A stretch of DNA of 64,000 nucleotides from contig OZ257146.1 of NCBI GenBank assembly GCA_965279255.1, forward strand, positions 3,472,001-3,536,000, read 5' to 3'. The notes below the pieces were generated by a model. That model was given only the letters and a program-made list of their open reading frames with translations. It was not told the origin of the DNA and did not search any database. The position numbers were made by a program, and so were the translations under genes. Source of the stretch: CAMFLJ01 sp965279255 (lineage in GTDB: Bacteria; Actinomycetota; Acidimicrobiia; Acidimicrobiales; Acidimicrobilacustridaceae). Within the stretch, counting starts at the first letter, position 1; every line of letters begins with the position of its first letter. Of this stretch, positions 32,972-41,550 are shown one piece after another.

Positions 32972-34368
32972 GGGGCCTCCTGCTCGTCGAAGATGGTGCC
33001 GGGGTTGAGGATGCCGTTGGGGTCGAAGGCGGCCTTGATGCGGCGCATCACCGCGACCTTGGCCGGGTCCTCGAGCTCGAGGAAGTGCTGGCGCTTCTCG
33101 GTGCCGATGCCGTGCTCGCCGGAGATGGCGCCGCCGAGGGCGATGCCGAGGCCGAACAGCCGGTGCAGCACCTGCGAGCGCACCTCGGGGTCGGGCTGGA
33201 AGACCGAGAGGTGCACGTTGCCGTCGCCGACGTGGCCGCAGCCGGTGATCCACGAGCCGGTCTCGGCCGCGAGCTCCGACACCGACTCCATGTAGGTGGG
33301 GATCGAGGCGCGGGGCACGACCACGTCGACGATGTCGTCGGCGCCGGCGGCCTTGGCCACCCAGAACGCCTTCTCCCGGGCCTCGATGAGCTGGCCCGCG
33401 GCGTGCGAGGGCAGCACGTAGACGTCGATGGCGCCGAGCTCGCCGAGCAGGGCGCCGAGCTCCTCGGTGTCCTCGTCGAGGCGGTCGACCTTGTCGCCCT
33501 CGAGGCACACGACGAGGTACGCGAGGGCGGTCGAGCGGACCTCCTCGGGGATGCCGAGGTCGAGCCCGACGGCGGCGGTGGCCGCGTCCATGGTGATGAG
33601 GTCGAGGTACTCGAGGATGAGCGGTCCGACGCCGGAGTCGACGATGCGGGGCACGGCGCGGGTGACCTCGTCGAGGGTGGCGAAGGGGGCCAGCACGGTG
33701 ACGCCGTGGGCGGGGCGGGGGTAGAGCCGCAGGGTGGCCTCGGTGACGAGGGCGAGCGTGCCCTCCGACCCGATGACGAGCTGGGTGAGGTCGTAGCCAC
33801 TGGTGGCCTTCACGAAGCGGCCGCCGGTGCGCAGCACCTCGCCCGACGGCAGCACGACCTCGAGGCCGAGCACCTGGTGGCGGGTGACGCCGTACTTCAC
33901 CGCCCGCATGCCGCCGGCGTTGGTGGCCACGTTGCCGCCGAGGCTGGCGGTGTACTCCCCAGGGAAGACGGGGTACACGAGGCCGTGGGCGGCGGTGACC
34001 TCGTCGAGCTCGGCGAGGGTGACGCCGGGCTGCACAACGGCCACGTGGTTCTCGGTGTCGATCTCGAGCACCCGGTTCATCCGCTGGAACGAGATGAGCA
34101 GCCCGCCGGCGACGGGCACGGCCGCACCCGACAGGCCGGTGCCACTCCCCCGGGCGGTGACGGGCAGCTTGATGCTGTCGGCCAGGGCCAGCAGTGCGGC
34201 GACCTCGGCTGTCGAGCCGGGGCACACCACCCACGCCGCCGTCGTGGCCGTGGCGGTGAGGGCCTCGTCGTGGGTGTAGTCGTCGCCGGCGTCGGCGCCG
34301 GAGCGCACGTTGGCCGCGCCCACGACCTCGGCCAGGCGCTCGCCCAGATCAACTCCGCTCACGGGCAT
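32968..34368 (-). CDS. GlcD-like FAD-linked oxidase
   Basis: A 466-residue flavoprotein of the glycolate/D-lactate oxidase type. The PCMH FAD domain shows VTARGSGTGLSGAA and GGNVATNAGG; the C-terminal cap has GHVGDGNVH and GEHGIGTEKR. Such enzymes oxidise 2-hydroxy acids to 2-oxo acids. Coupled by GTGA to a ThDP enzyme, the pair could oxidise a 2-hydroxy acid and then decarboxylate or ligate the 2-oxo acid; this is inference from order. ATG 34368 has GGAGGGG upstream. Confidence 0.9.
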   Translation of the reverse strand: MPVSGVDLGERLAEVVGAANVRSGADAGDDYTHDEALTATATTAAWVVCPGSTAEVAALLALADSIKLPVTARGSGTGLSGAAVPVAGGLLISFQRMNRVLEIDTENHVAVVQPGVTLAELDEVTAAHGLVYPVFPGEYTASLGGNVATNAGGMRAVKYGVTRHQVLGLEVVLPSGEVLRTGGRFVKATSGYDLTQLVIGSEGTLALVTEATLRLYPRPAHGVTVLAPFATLDEVTRAVPRIVDSGVGPLILEYLDLITMDAATAAVGLDLGIPEEVRSTALAYLVVCLEGDKVDRLDEDTEELGALLGELGAIDVYVLPSHAAGQLIEAREKAFWVAKAAGADDIVDVVVPRASIPTYMESVSELAAETGSWITGCGHVGDGNVHLSVFQPDPEVRSQVLHRLFGLGIALGGAISGEHGIGTEKRQHFLELEDPAKVAVMRRIKAAFDPNGILNPGTIFDEQEAP

Positions 34369-34477
34369 CGTCCCCTCCGCATGCACGGCCCCCACGGCCG
34401 CCCCCGAGAAGCTACGCGTCCCGACCGATCGGCGAGCGCGTGTGGCCGAGACCCCGGAGAGTCTCAGAAGGGAGTTG

Positions 34478-34518
34478 CGGAGGCAGATCTGCAGGCGTGA
34501 GCTGCAGATCTGCCTCCG
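34478..34518. terminator. Perfect 17-bp stem hairpin
   Basis: Arms 34478-34494 and 34502-34518 are perfectly complementary with a 7-base loop. The arms contain AGATCT and CTGCAG palindromes. It lies 38 bases after the stop of the ScyD/ScyE-like gene (minus strand), a good place for a transcription end, though no T tract follows. Confidence 0.65.
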
Positions 34519-34556
34519 GTGAGCCGTGGTCGGGGGCGACTCGCCCTCCGGTCGGG

Positions 34557-35669
34557 TCAGCCCTGGATGGTGCCGACCTTGCCGGAGGCGAAGACGTCCC
34601 AGGCGACGTAGAGCCGGCCGTCGGACCATTCGACCGCGGCCGGGCTGGGCAGTGAGGCGACGGTGGAACGGGCCCCGCCCCTCGACACCTTCGTGACGGT
34701 GCCGCCGAACAGCTCGGCCACGTAGAGGTCACCGTTCGGCGAGAGGGCGAGGTCGGTCGCCCCGGCGAAGCCGCCGGCCACCGGGGTCACCCCGCCGCTG
34801 CGGAGGCTGACCTTCACCACGCTGCCCCGTGCCCCGAGGCTGGCGTCCTCGGGCCCGCCCGGGAGCAGGCTCACGTAGCCAGAGCGCCCGCTGAGCTCGA
34901 TGTCGGTGGGCACCGGCTCGAAGTTGTAGGTGAGGCCACCCACGCAGGCCGGCAGCCCGATGGCCGTCGGGTCGGCGGGGATGACGATGGGCTGGGTCGG
35001 CAGCACCGAGACGGTGCGGATGTTGCCGAACCAGTCGACGTGCAGGATGGCGTTGGCCCCGGCGTCGGCGACGTAGACGCCCCAGTCACCCAGGGCGAGG
35101 GCGTAGGGGTGGGCGTCGACCTGGCCGGTGTAGGTGATCGGCCCGAGCTGCTCGGTCGGCCACTCGGCCGCGCACTCGGGGGTGACCGGGTCGGTGATGC
35201 CGTAGGTCTGGCCGCTGTCGGGGTTGTTGGTCGCCTCGTAGGCACCGAGGTCGGCGATGACGGAGGTCGTGCCCCAGGGCCAGCGCAGCTTCAGGAACGC
35301 TCCGGTCTCGTTGGTGACGCTGTAGATCACGATGCCGAACGGGCCGTCGGCAACGGCCTCGGCGCCGGGCTCGTTCAACAGATCATTGACGCCACCGCCT
35401 CGCTTCGACACGGTGCTGATCGTGCCCGAGAACGACTGACCGACGAGCACGCCGCGGCTGCCGACGTCGATCGACAAGGGGCCGGCGAGGCCGTCGGCCA
35501 GCACCTTGGGCGCCGGCGGGGTCTTCTGCTTCGCATCCGCGGTCGCGCCGAGCGCGACCAGGGTGGCGAGCGCGGCGACGACCGCGACCACCCCCCTGAA
35601 CCGGGCACGGTGACCCACTCTCCGGCGGCGCTCAGCGTCGCCACGGACGTCCATTCCGAGTACGGACAT
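34557..35669 (-). CDS. ScyD/ScyE-family secreted protein
   Basis: A 370-residue exported protein. Residues about 20-46 form a signal peptide (FRGVVAVVAALATLVALG, Ala-rich end). The rest matches the ScyD/ScyE beta-propeller-like family: repeats such as VLADGLAGPLSID, TDLALSPNGDLYVAELFGGTV and SPAAVEWSDGRLYVAW, as in NHL propellers. The family is known from cyanobacterial scytonemin clusters but is widespread in actinobacteria without known role. ATG 35669 has GGGAGGGA upstream. Confidence 0.85.
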   Translation of the reverse strand: MSVLGMDVRGDAERRRRVGHRARFRGVVAVVAALATLVALGATADAKQKTPPAPKVLADGLAGPLSIDVGSRGVLVGQSFSGTISTVSKRGGGVNDLLNEPGAEAVADGPFGIVIYSVTNETGAFLKLRWPWGTTSVIADLGAYEATNNPDSGQTYGITDPVTPECAAEWPTEQLGPITYTGQVDAHPYALALGDWGVYVADAGANAILHVDWFGNIRTVSVLPTQPIVIPADPTAIGLPACVGGLTYNFEPVPTDIELSGRSGYVSLLPGGPEDASLGARGSVVKVSLRSGGVTPVAGGFAGATDLALSPNGDLYVAELFGGTVTKVSRGGARSTVASLPSPAAVEWSDGRLYVAWDVFASGKVGTIQG

Positions 35670-35805
35670 GGTTTCCCTCCCATGTGTGCCATCGGCCTCC
35701 ACCAGACCGACTCCTCGACGGTGCGCCCGCCGCGCCGCGCTGTCCAGGGTGCGATCGCGGGCCCGGAGGACTGACCGGGACCAGCCCGCCGTCGGCCGGG
35801 ACGGT

Positions 35806-36486
35806 TCAGTCGGAGGTCGGGACCCGCCAGGTGTCGAGCCTTCGGCCGTCGAGCCGGAGACCGTGCTCGACGCCCCAGAGCACGGCGTGGGCCCGATTGC
35901 TCACCCCGAGCTTGGCGTAGGCGTTGCGTATGTAGGTCTTGACCGAGTTCGGGCTGAGAAAGCAGAGGTCCGCGATCTCGGCGTTCGTCTTTCCCTGGGT
36001 GATGAGGGCCATCATCTCCGCCTCGCGGGCGGTGAGCCCGACGTCGCGGCCGGGCCAGTCGAGCTTGGTCGGCGTGCTCTCCGGCAGGTCCGGGGCGATC
36101 ACGACCTCCCCCGCGTGGATCCGCTCGAGCGCTTCCACCAGTTCGACAGCCGAGAGGGTCTTGGACAGGTACCCGCGCACCCCCTTCGAGAGGGCGACGT
36201 CAACCAGATCACCAGCCTTGGCCCAGCTGTAGACGACGACCTTGCCGGCGAGCGGGTTCTGAAGGAGCACGTCGAGGTCCGATGAGTCGGCCTCACCCTG
36301 GGCGAAGGTGTCGAACAGGGCGATGTCCACATCGACCGACACCGGCTCGTCAGCGGCGAGCTCCACGACCGCGATGCGGTCGGCATAGGGGTCGAACATG
36401 TGGGCCACCCCGTGGACGATCAGGTCGTAGTCGTCGACGATCGCGAGCCGGATCGGCCGTGGAGCGGGTCGGTTCGGTGCGGCCAC
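35806..36486 (-). CDS. Response regulator, REC-LuxR (NarL type)
   Basis: A 226-residue regulator. The receiver has the acidic pair in LAIVDDYD, the phosphoacceptor Asp in ALFDTF, Ser in VYSWAK and Lys in YLSK. The C-terminal LuxR helix-turn-helix is clear (LTAREAEMMALITQGKTN, then NSVKTYIRNAYAKLG). GTG 36486 is chosen because TAGCGT, a good -10, ends seven bases before it, so the transcript is probably leaderless; other GTGs lie upstream. No sensor kinase gene is adjacent. It is divergent from a STAS gene. Confidence 0.8.
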   Translation of the reverse strand: MAAPNRPAPRPIRLAIVDDYDLIVHGVAHMFDPYADRIAVVELAADEPVSVDVDIALFDTFAQGEADSSDLDVLLQNPLAGKVVVYSWAKAGDLVDVALSKGVRGYLSKTLSAVELVEALERIHAGEVVIAPDLPESTPTKLDWPGRDVGLTAREAEMMALITQGKTNAEIADLCFLSPNSVKTYIRNAYAKLGVSNRAHAVLWGVEHGLRLDGRRLDTWRVPTSD

Positions 36487-36576
36487 GTCGGAGACGCTAG
36501 CGGGGGCCCCGTCGACCCAGATATCCACGTTCGGGTGAGGGGAGGGCGCAGTGCTGCTCCTTACGATCGACTGCCC

Positions 36577-36963
36577 ATGGCAGGGTCCCACTCCCCTGAT
36601 CGCAGGGTCGCCGTCGTCGAGCTCGTCGGGGAGATCGACGCAGCCTCGAGGACCGCGACGATCGACCTGGTGTGCCGCGCCCTCTCACACGGGCCTCTCA
36701 CCATCGAGGTCGACCTCTCGCAGGTGTCGTTCATGGACTGTGCCGGAGTGGGAGCTCTCGTCCAGGCCCGGGCGTTCGCCGAGGACGAAGGGTGCGTGCT
36801 GTACGTCCGATCGCTGTCGAAGCCCGTGGCGTGGCTCCTGGGGCTGACCGATCTCCTCGACTCCTTCACCGGCGGGTACGGCCCCGAGTCCGAACGGCCG
36901 CCGCCCCAGGAGGGTCCGACGGCCGCCGATCGGCCTGCCGGGCAAGCCGCTGTCGATCGATGA
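36577..36963 (+). CDS. STAS-domain protein with altered phosphorylation site
   Basis: A 128-residue STAS protein similar to anti-sigma factor antagonists (VAVVELVGEIDAAS, then IEVDLSQVSFMDCAGVGAL). In SpoIIAA-like proteins the loop is Asp-Ser-Ser-Gly and a kinase phosphorylates the second Ser. Here it is Asp-Cys-Ala-Gly, so that switch cannot work in the usual way. A Pro/Glu-rich tail follows (residues about 100-128). A TACGAT -10 box nine bases before the ATG suggests a very short leader. It is divergent from the LuxR response regulator. Confidence 0.75.
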   Translation: MAGSHSPDRRVAVVELVGEIDAASRTATIDLVCRALSHGPLTIEVDLSQVSFMDCAGVGALVQARAFAEDEGCVLYVRSLSKPVAWLLGLTDLLDSFTGGYGPESERPPPQEGPTAADRPAGQAAVDR

Positions 36964-37004
36964 CACCGTGCTGGCTGGCGCGTCCGGCCACGGGCCCCGG
37001 CGCC

Positions 37005-37051
37005 GACCGGTTGCCAGGAGTCCGCTCTGAGAGGACGTCCGGCAACCGGTC
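37005..37051. repeat. 47-bp hairpin element, copy 4
   Basis: It has the same perfect 11-base terminal arms as copy 3. The interior differs, but the internal pairing GTCC/GGAC is kept, so the loop changed while pairing was preserved. It lies 41 bases after the STAS stop and 95 before the aldolase start. Confidence 0.8.
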
Positions 37052-37146
37052 GCGGCCCCTCGGCGACCGGCACAACCTGGTCGATCCGGCCTCGGGCGGG
37101 TAGATCTCTCCCGAGACGAGCGCACCACGACCGAGACGAGGCCCCG

Positions 37147-38034
37147 ATGGACGACCAGCAGCTCCAGAAGATCGAGTCCGCCCCGGGCTTCATCGCCGCC
37201 CTCGACCAGAGCGGCGGCAGCACGCCGAAGGCGCTCGAGCTCTACGGGGTCGACCGGTCCGCCTACACGGACGATGCCGAGATGTACGACCTCGTGCACG
37301 CCATGCGCAGCCGGATCATCACCAGCCCGAGCTTCGACGGCGACCGCGTCCTCGGAGCGATCCTGTTCGAGCAGACGATGGACCGGGAGGTGGAGGGGCG
37401 CCCGACCGCCCGCTACCTCTGGGAGGTCAAGCACGTCGTGCCGTTCCTGAAGGTCGACAAGGGCCTCGCCGAGGCGGCCGACGGCGCGCAGGTCATGAAG
37501 CCGATCCCCGACCTCGACGAGCTGCTCGAGCGGGCGGTGGCCAACGGGGTGTTCGGCACGAAGATGCGCTCGGTGATCCAGGGCGCCGATGCCGCCGGCG
37601 TGGGGGCGGTGGTGGGCCAGCAGTTCGACATCGCCCGCCGCATCCTCGATGCCGGTCTGGTGCCGATCATCGAGCCGGAGGTCGACATCCACAGCCCGCA
37701 GAAGTCCGCGGCGGAGACCCTGCTGCTGGTCGCCCTGCTCGGCCAGCTCGACCGCCTCGACGAAGACCATCGGGTGATGCTCAAGCTCACGCTGCCCGAC
37801 ACCGACGACCTGTACGCGCCCCTCGTCGCCCACCCTCGGGTGCTCCGGGTCGTGGCGCTCTCCGGGGGCTACTCCCGGGAAGAGGCCAACGCCCGCCTGG
37901 CCCGCCAGCACGGGGTGGTCGCCAGCTTCTCGAGGGCGCTGACCGAGGGCCTCTCGGTGGATCAGCCCGACAGCGAGTTCGACGCCACCCTCGACACGTC
38001 GATCGCCGGCATCTACGCCGCCTCGATCACCTGA
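37147..38034 (+). CDS. fda: Fructose-bisphosphate aldolase, class I
   Basis: A 295-residue class I aldolase of the bacterial 30-kDa type, which cleaves fructose 1,6-bisphosphate to two triose phosphates through a Schiff base. The lysine is Lys213 in VMLKLTLP. Other conserved parts are IAALDQSGGSTP at the N terminus and IIEPEVDI in the barrel. ATG 37147 follows a purine-rich leader (GACGAGG). A broken copy of its last third is found 3.5 kb downstream. Confidence 0.95.
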   Translation: MDDQQLQKIESAPGFIAALDQSGGSTPKALELYGVDRSAYTDDAEMYDLVHAMRSRIITSPSFDGDRVLGAILFEQTMDREVEGRPTARYLWEVKHVVPFLKVDKGLAEAADGAQVMKPIPDLDELLERAVANGVFGTKMRSVIQGADAAGVGAVVGQQFDIARRILDAGLVPIIEPEVDIHSPQKSAAETLLLVALLGQLDRLDEDHRVMLKLTLPDTDDLYAPLVAHPRVLRVVALSGGYSREEANARLARQHGVVASFSRALTEGLSVDQPDSEFDATLDTSIAGIYAASIT

Positions 38035-38061
38035 CGGTCGCTGGCCCCAGCGAGGACGGCC

Positions 38062-39060
38062 TCAGTCGTCCCCGGCGACGGCGACGGCGAGCACCAGCTT
38101 GCCGACCGATGCCCGTGACTCGAGCGCGGCCTGGACCTCGGCTGCCTCCTCGAGGGGGCGGACGCTGTCGATGACCGGCACCAGCCACCCGGCCCGCCGG
38201 GCCGACCAGAGGTCGTCGGCCTTGCGCAACACCTCGCTGCGGGTGCGCATGAAGTCGGTCAGCGAGCCGCCGGTGAGGGTGAGCGACCGGGGGAACAGCT
38301 CCATCGGCGAGAACGGCTGCGGGAGACCGCCGGCGATGCCGAACAGGCACACGACACCCCGGTCGGCCAGGGCCCGGAGGTCTCCCCGGAAGGTGCTGCC
38401 GGCCACGCCGTCGACGATGTAGTCGACCCCCACGCCGTCGGTGAGACGCAGGGCCTCGTCGGCGAAGTCCACCTCGTCGTACCGGATCACGTGCTGTGCG
38501 CCGGCTACGAGCGCGCTGTCCGCCTTAGCAGCGCTCGACACGGTGGCGAGCACGGTGGCACCCAGGTGCGCGGCCCACTGCACCACGAGGCGACCGGTGC
38601 CGCCAGCGGCGGCGTGCACCAGCACCGTGGTCCCCGCGCCGATCGGGGCCCGTTCGGTGACGAGGTAGTGCGCGGTGAGCCCCTGCAGGGCCAACGCCGC
38701 CGCGTCGAGCAACGAGATGTCGTCCGGGAGGGGCAGGACCTGCCCGACCGGGAGCGCGATCCGTTCGGCGTAGGAGCCGAGCGTGGTGGCCGCGGTGGTC
38801 GGACACCAGGCGACCCGGTCACCGAGGGCGACGTCCGCGACGCCCTCGCCTAGGCCGACGACCCGTCCGGAGCCCTCCAGGCCGGGGGTCAGCGGGAACG
38901 GCATCCCGGTGAGCCCCATGCGCATGGCGACATCGGCGAAGTTCACCCCGGCGTAGGCCACCTCGACGAGCACCTCGCCGGCGCCGGGTGTCGGGTCGGC
39001 CATCTCGGCGAGGGTGATCACCGACGTGTCGCCGGCCGCGGGGTAGACGACCGCCTTCAC
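38062..39060 (-). CDS. NADPH:quinone oxidoreductase-like MDR protein
   Basis: A 332-residue zinc-independent MDR enzyme of the quinone reductase type. Conserved parts are the MKAVVYP start, AGVNFADVAMRMG, PGLEGSGRV, and the cofactor loop VHAAAGGTGRLVVQWA. It should use NADPH to reduce quinones or enals. GTG 39060 has no clear ribosome site but is in the usual position. It converges with the aldolase gene with a 27-base gap that holds a short 6-bp hairpin. Confidence 0.9.
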   Translation of the reverse strand: MKAVVYPAAGDTSVITLAEMADPTPGAGEVLVEVAYAGVNFADVAMRMGLTGMPFPLTPGLEGSGRVVGLGEGVADVALGDRVAWCPTTAATTLGSYAERIALPVGQVLPLPDDISLLDAAALALQGLTAHYLVTERAPIGAGTTVLVHAAAGGTGRLVVQWAAHLGATVLATVSSAAKADSALVAGAQHVIRYDEVDFADEALRLTDGVGVDYIVDGVAGSTFRGDLRALADRGVVCLFGIAGGLPQPFSPMELFPRSLTLTGGSLTDFMRTRSEVLRKADDLWSARRAGWLVPVIDSVRPLEEAAEVQAALESRASVGKLVLAVAVAGDD

Positions 39061-39235
39061 AGCCGACCCCGCGAGGTCGGTCCGGTCGGCTCAGAGATGA
39101 TTCGGGCTGGCCTCATCCCCGCATCCTGCCCGTTGGGTCGATTCCCCGCCGGAGTGGCTCATCCGCTGACCAGTCGGGGTCGGCAGGCCGGGAACGGTTC
39201 GGCGCGCCACCATGGGGACGACCGAGGGGGGAACC

Positions 39236-39886
39236 ATGCAACCGACGAACGACTTCGACGAGGTGCTGAGCACGACTCGCGCCATCCGCAAGCGGCTCGA
39301 CCTCGAGCGGCCCGTGGACCGCGAGGTTGTGCTGGAGTGCCTGCGCCTCGCCGTGCAGGCCCCGACCGGGAGCAACGCCCAGACCTGGCGTTGGGTGATC
39401 GTCACCGACCCCGACACGCGCCTCGAGCTCGCCCGCCTCTACAACGAGGGCGGCAAGGGCTACCTCGCCCAGGCGGCCGACAGCACCACGGACCCCCAGA
39501 CCAAGCGGGTCTACGAGAGCGCCCTGCACCTCACCGACATCCTGGCGGAGGTGCCGATGCTCGTGATCCCGTGCATCGAGCGGCGCATGGACGGCCAGCC
39601 CACCATGGCGGTGGCGTCGGCCTACGGCTCGATCCTCCCGGCGGCGTGGAGCTTCATGCTCGCCCTGCGCTCCCGGGGCCTGGGCTCGGTGTGGACCACG
39701 CTGCACCTCGGGCGGGAGGCCGAGGCGGCCGAGCTGCTCGGCATCCCCGACACCGTCACCCAGGTCGCCATGTTCCCCGTGGCCCACATCACCGGCGACA
39801 CGCTCAAGCCGGCCATGCGCCCGCCGGTCGAGGGCATCACCTACTGGGACCGGTGGGGCGCCACCGAAGGGGCACCGCCGTCCTGA
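39236..39886 (+). CDS. Nitroreductase-family flavoprotein
   Basis: A 216-residue FMN enzyme of the nitroreductase superfamily: TTRAIRKRLDLERPV (FMN phosphate-binding Arg), VQAPTGSNAQTWRWVIV, and the AYGSILPAAWSFMLALRSRGLGSVWTT helix. Substrates are nitro or quinone compounds or similar; not predictable. The ATG 39236 is preferred to 39212 because GAGGGGGGAA precedes it. It lies upstream of a dienelactone hydrolase-like gene by 32 bases, probably one operon. Confidence 0.9.
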   Translation: MQPTNDFDEVLSTTRAIRKRLDLERPVDREVVLECLRLAVQAPTGSNAQTWRWVIVTDPDTRLELARLYNEGGKGYLAQAADSTTDPQTKRVYESALHLTDILAEVPMLVIPCIERRMDGQPTMAVASAYGSILPAAWSFMLALRSRGLGSVWTTLHLGREAEAAELLGIPDTVTQVAMFPVAHITGDTLKPAMRPPVEGITYWDRWGATEGAPPS

Positions 39887-39918
39887 GCGAGCCCGCCACC
39901 GCGGTGCGAGCATGAGCC

Positions 39919-40539
39919 ATGGCCGACATCGCGCTCCCGTACTTCGTCTCCCTGCCCGCCGCCGCACCGCCGTGGCCAGGCGTCGTGGTCATCCAGGAGG
40001 GGAACGGCATGAGCGCCCAGCTGCTCCGGGTGTGCGAGCGCCTCGCCGCCGAGGGCTACGCGACCATCGCCCCCGACCTGTTCTTCCGAACCGGAGGACC
40101 AGCCGGCGCCGACATCCGCACGATGATGGGCGGGCTCAGCGCCGAGCAGACCGGCGCCGACATCGAGCACGCCGCCGCCACCCTGCGCTCCCTCGGCGCC
40201 ACGAAGCTCGGCATCACCGGCTTCTGCAACGGCGGCTACTGGAGCTGGCACATGGCCACCACCAGCACCACCTTCTCGGCCGCGGCCGGCTTCTACGGCT
40301 CCGGCATCGAACGGGAGCTGACCGAGCCCAACTGCCCAACCACGCTCTTCTTCGGCACGGACGATGAGTGGATCCCGATGGCGACGATCGACCAGATCGT
40401 CGCCGCCCACCCCGACACCGTCGTCTACGAGGGCGCCCAACACGGATTCATGCGCGACGGCTCCGAGAACTTCCACGAGACAGCCGCCGCCGACGCCTGG
40501 AAGCGCACCCTCGCCCTGTTCGCCGCGCAGTTGCGCTGA
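39919..40539 (+). CDS. Dienelactone hydrolase-family protein
   Basis: A 206-residue alpha/beta hydrolase with a cysteine nucleophile (Cys103 in GFCNGG), Asp in FGTDDEW and His in AQHGFM, the dienelactone hydrolase triad; a Glu in VIQEGNG corresponds to the family's gating Glu. Such enzymes open lactones in aromatic ring cleavage pathways, but many members have other substrates. ATG 39919. A short hairpin (CTCGAGGG/CCCTCGAG, 40564-40581) follows the stop. Confidence 0.9.
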   Translation: MADIALPYFVSLPAAAPPWPGVVVIQEGNGMSAQLLRVCERLAAEGYATIAPDLFFRTGGPAGADIRTMMGGLSAEQTGADIEHAAATLRSLGATKLGITGFCNGGYWSWHMATTSTTFSAAAGFYGSGIERELTEPNCPTTLFFGTDDEWIPMATIDQIVAAHPDTVVYEGAQHGFMRDGSENFHETAAADAWKRTLALFAAQLR

Positions 40540-40683
40540 TTGCGCCGCCGGCGTTGAGGTGATCTCGAGGGTGCCCTCGAGGGTCTGATCCGCCTTCTTC
40601 ATCAAGCAGCAGCACTGATCTACTGTGACCGGCGCCTCGCCGTGGAGCAGGCAGTCAAGCATGCGCGACCGAAAGATCATCCG

Positions 40684-41502
40684 ATGAGTGACCTTCCTCC
40701 TCCCCCGCCCTCCACGCCCCCGCCTCCTCCCCCAGCGGCTCCACTGCCCCCGCCCCCGCCCCCTGCGCTGACGTTCGATCAGCAGCGGGCGATCCAAAAG
40801 CAGGAGAAGGCCAACGCAAAGGAGGCCAAGGCCCAGCAGAAGGCCGCCCAAGCTGCCGAGAAGGAGCGCGCAAAGGCGGCGGAGCTCGAGGAGATCCAAC
40901 GCAAGGGTGCCGAGCAGCGAGCCATCAACGTGGCGCAGCCGGTGGCGGCCCCTCCCCCGCCTGAGTTGCCTTTAGACCCCAACGTTCTGTGGTCGGGTAC
41001 CCGTCAGGCCCTTTCCCTCTCCAAGGCGAGCTACACGATCACCCGCGACTACATCCTCTTTGAGGCTGGGATGCTCTCCTCGACCTCCGAGCAGATCCCA
41101 CTCTGGGCGGTGCGTGACCTCGACGTGAAGCAGTCGATGATCCAGAAGAGCCGGGGCATCGGGGATGTCGTGGTCCACTGCCAGCACAGCGACTACACCG
41201 GCCGCTCGAACGTGACCCTTGAAGGCATCACGGATCCCAAGGCCGTCCGGGATCTGATCAACCGTGAAGCGGGCCGGGCGCGGCACGACTACCAGGTCGC
41301 TCATCAGTCGACCTACCACCACGGCATGGCACCTGCTGCGCCAGCAGCTCCGGTAGTACCCACACCGGCTCCAGCGCCTTCCGCGGCTGCGGAGGGGCCC
41401 TCCAGGGCCGACCAAGTCCGAGAGCTAGCTGCCCTTCGGGACGAGGGGCTCATGACGGACGAAGAGTTCGACCAGAAGCGCCGAGAGATCCTCGGTCTCT
41501 AA
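40684..41502 (+). CDS. Pro-rich, PH-like, SHOCT-tail protein
   Basis: A 272-residue protein in five parts: a Pro-rich N terminus (to about 30), a charged coiled-coil (about 32-80), a short Pro-rich link, a PH-like beta domain (about 100-205: YTITRDYILFEAGMLS, then IPLWAVRDLDVKQSMIQ), an Ala/Pro linker and a SHOCT helix pair at the C terminus (LAALRDEGLMTDEEFDQKRR). This is a typical scaffold or membrane-proximal adaptor layout. ATG 40684; a second SHOCT protein sits at the far side of the island (57183). Confidence 0.7.
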   Translation: MSDLPPPPPSTPPPPPPAAPLPPPPPPALTFDQQRAIQKQEKANAKEAKAQQKAAQAAEKERAKAAELEEIQRKGAEQRAINVAQPVAAPPPPELPLDPNVLWSGTRQALSLSKASYTITRDYILFEAGMLSSTSEQIPLWAVRDLDVKQSMIQKSRGIGDVVVHCQHSDYTGRSNVTLEGITDPKAVRDLINREAGRARHDYQVAHQSTYHHGMAPAAPAAPVVPTPAPAPSAAAEGPSRADQVRELAALRDEGLMTDEEFDQKRREILGL

Positions 41503-41550
41503 AGGCTCCCGCGAAGGATCTCTGGTACCCCAGGTCCTGGCGGCGCCGTG

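Noticed and set aside
38039..38052. Short palindrome CGCTGG/CCAGCG after the aldolase stop
   Set aside because: Only a 6-bp stem with a 2-base loop, easily found by chance in GC-rich DNA. Not called as a terminator.
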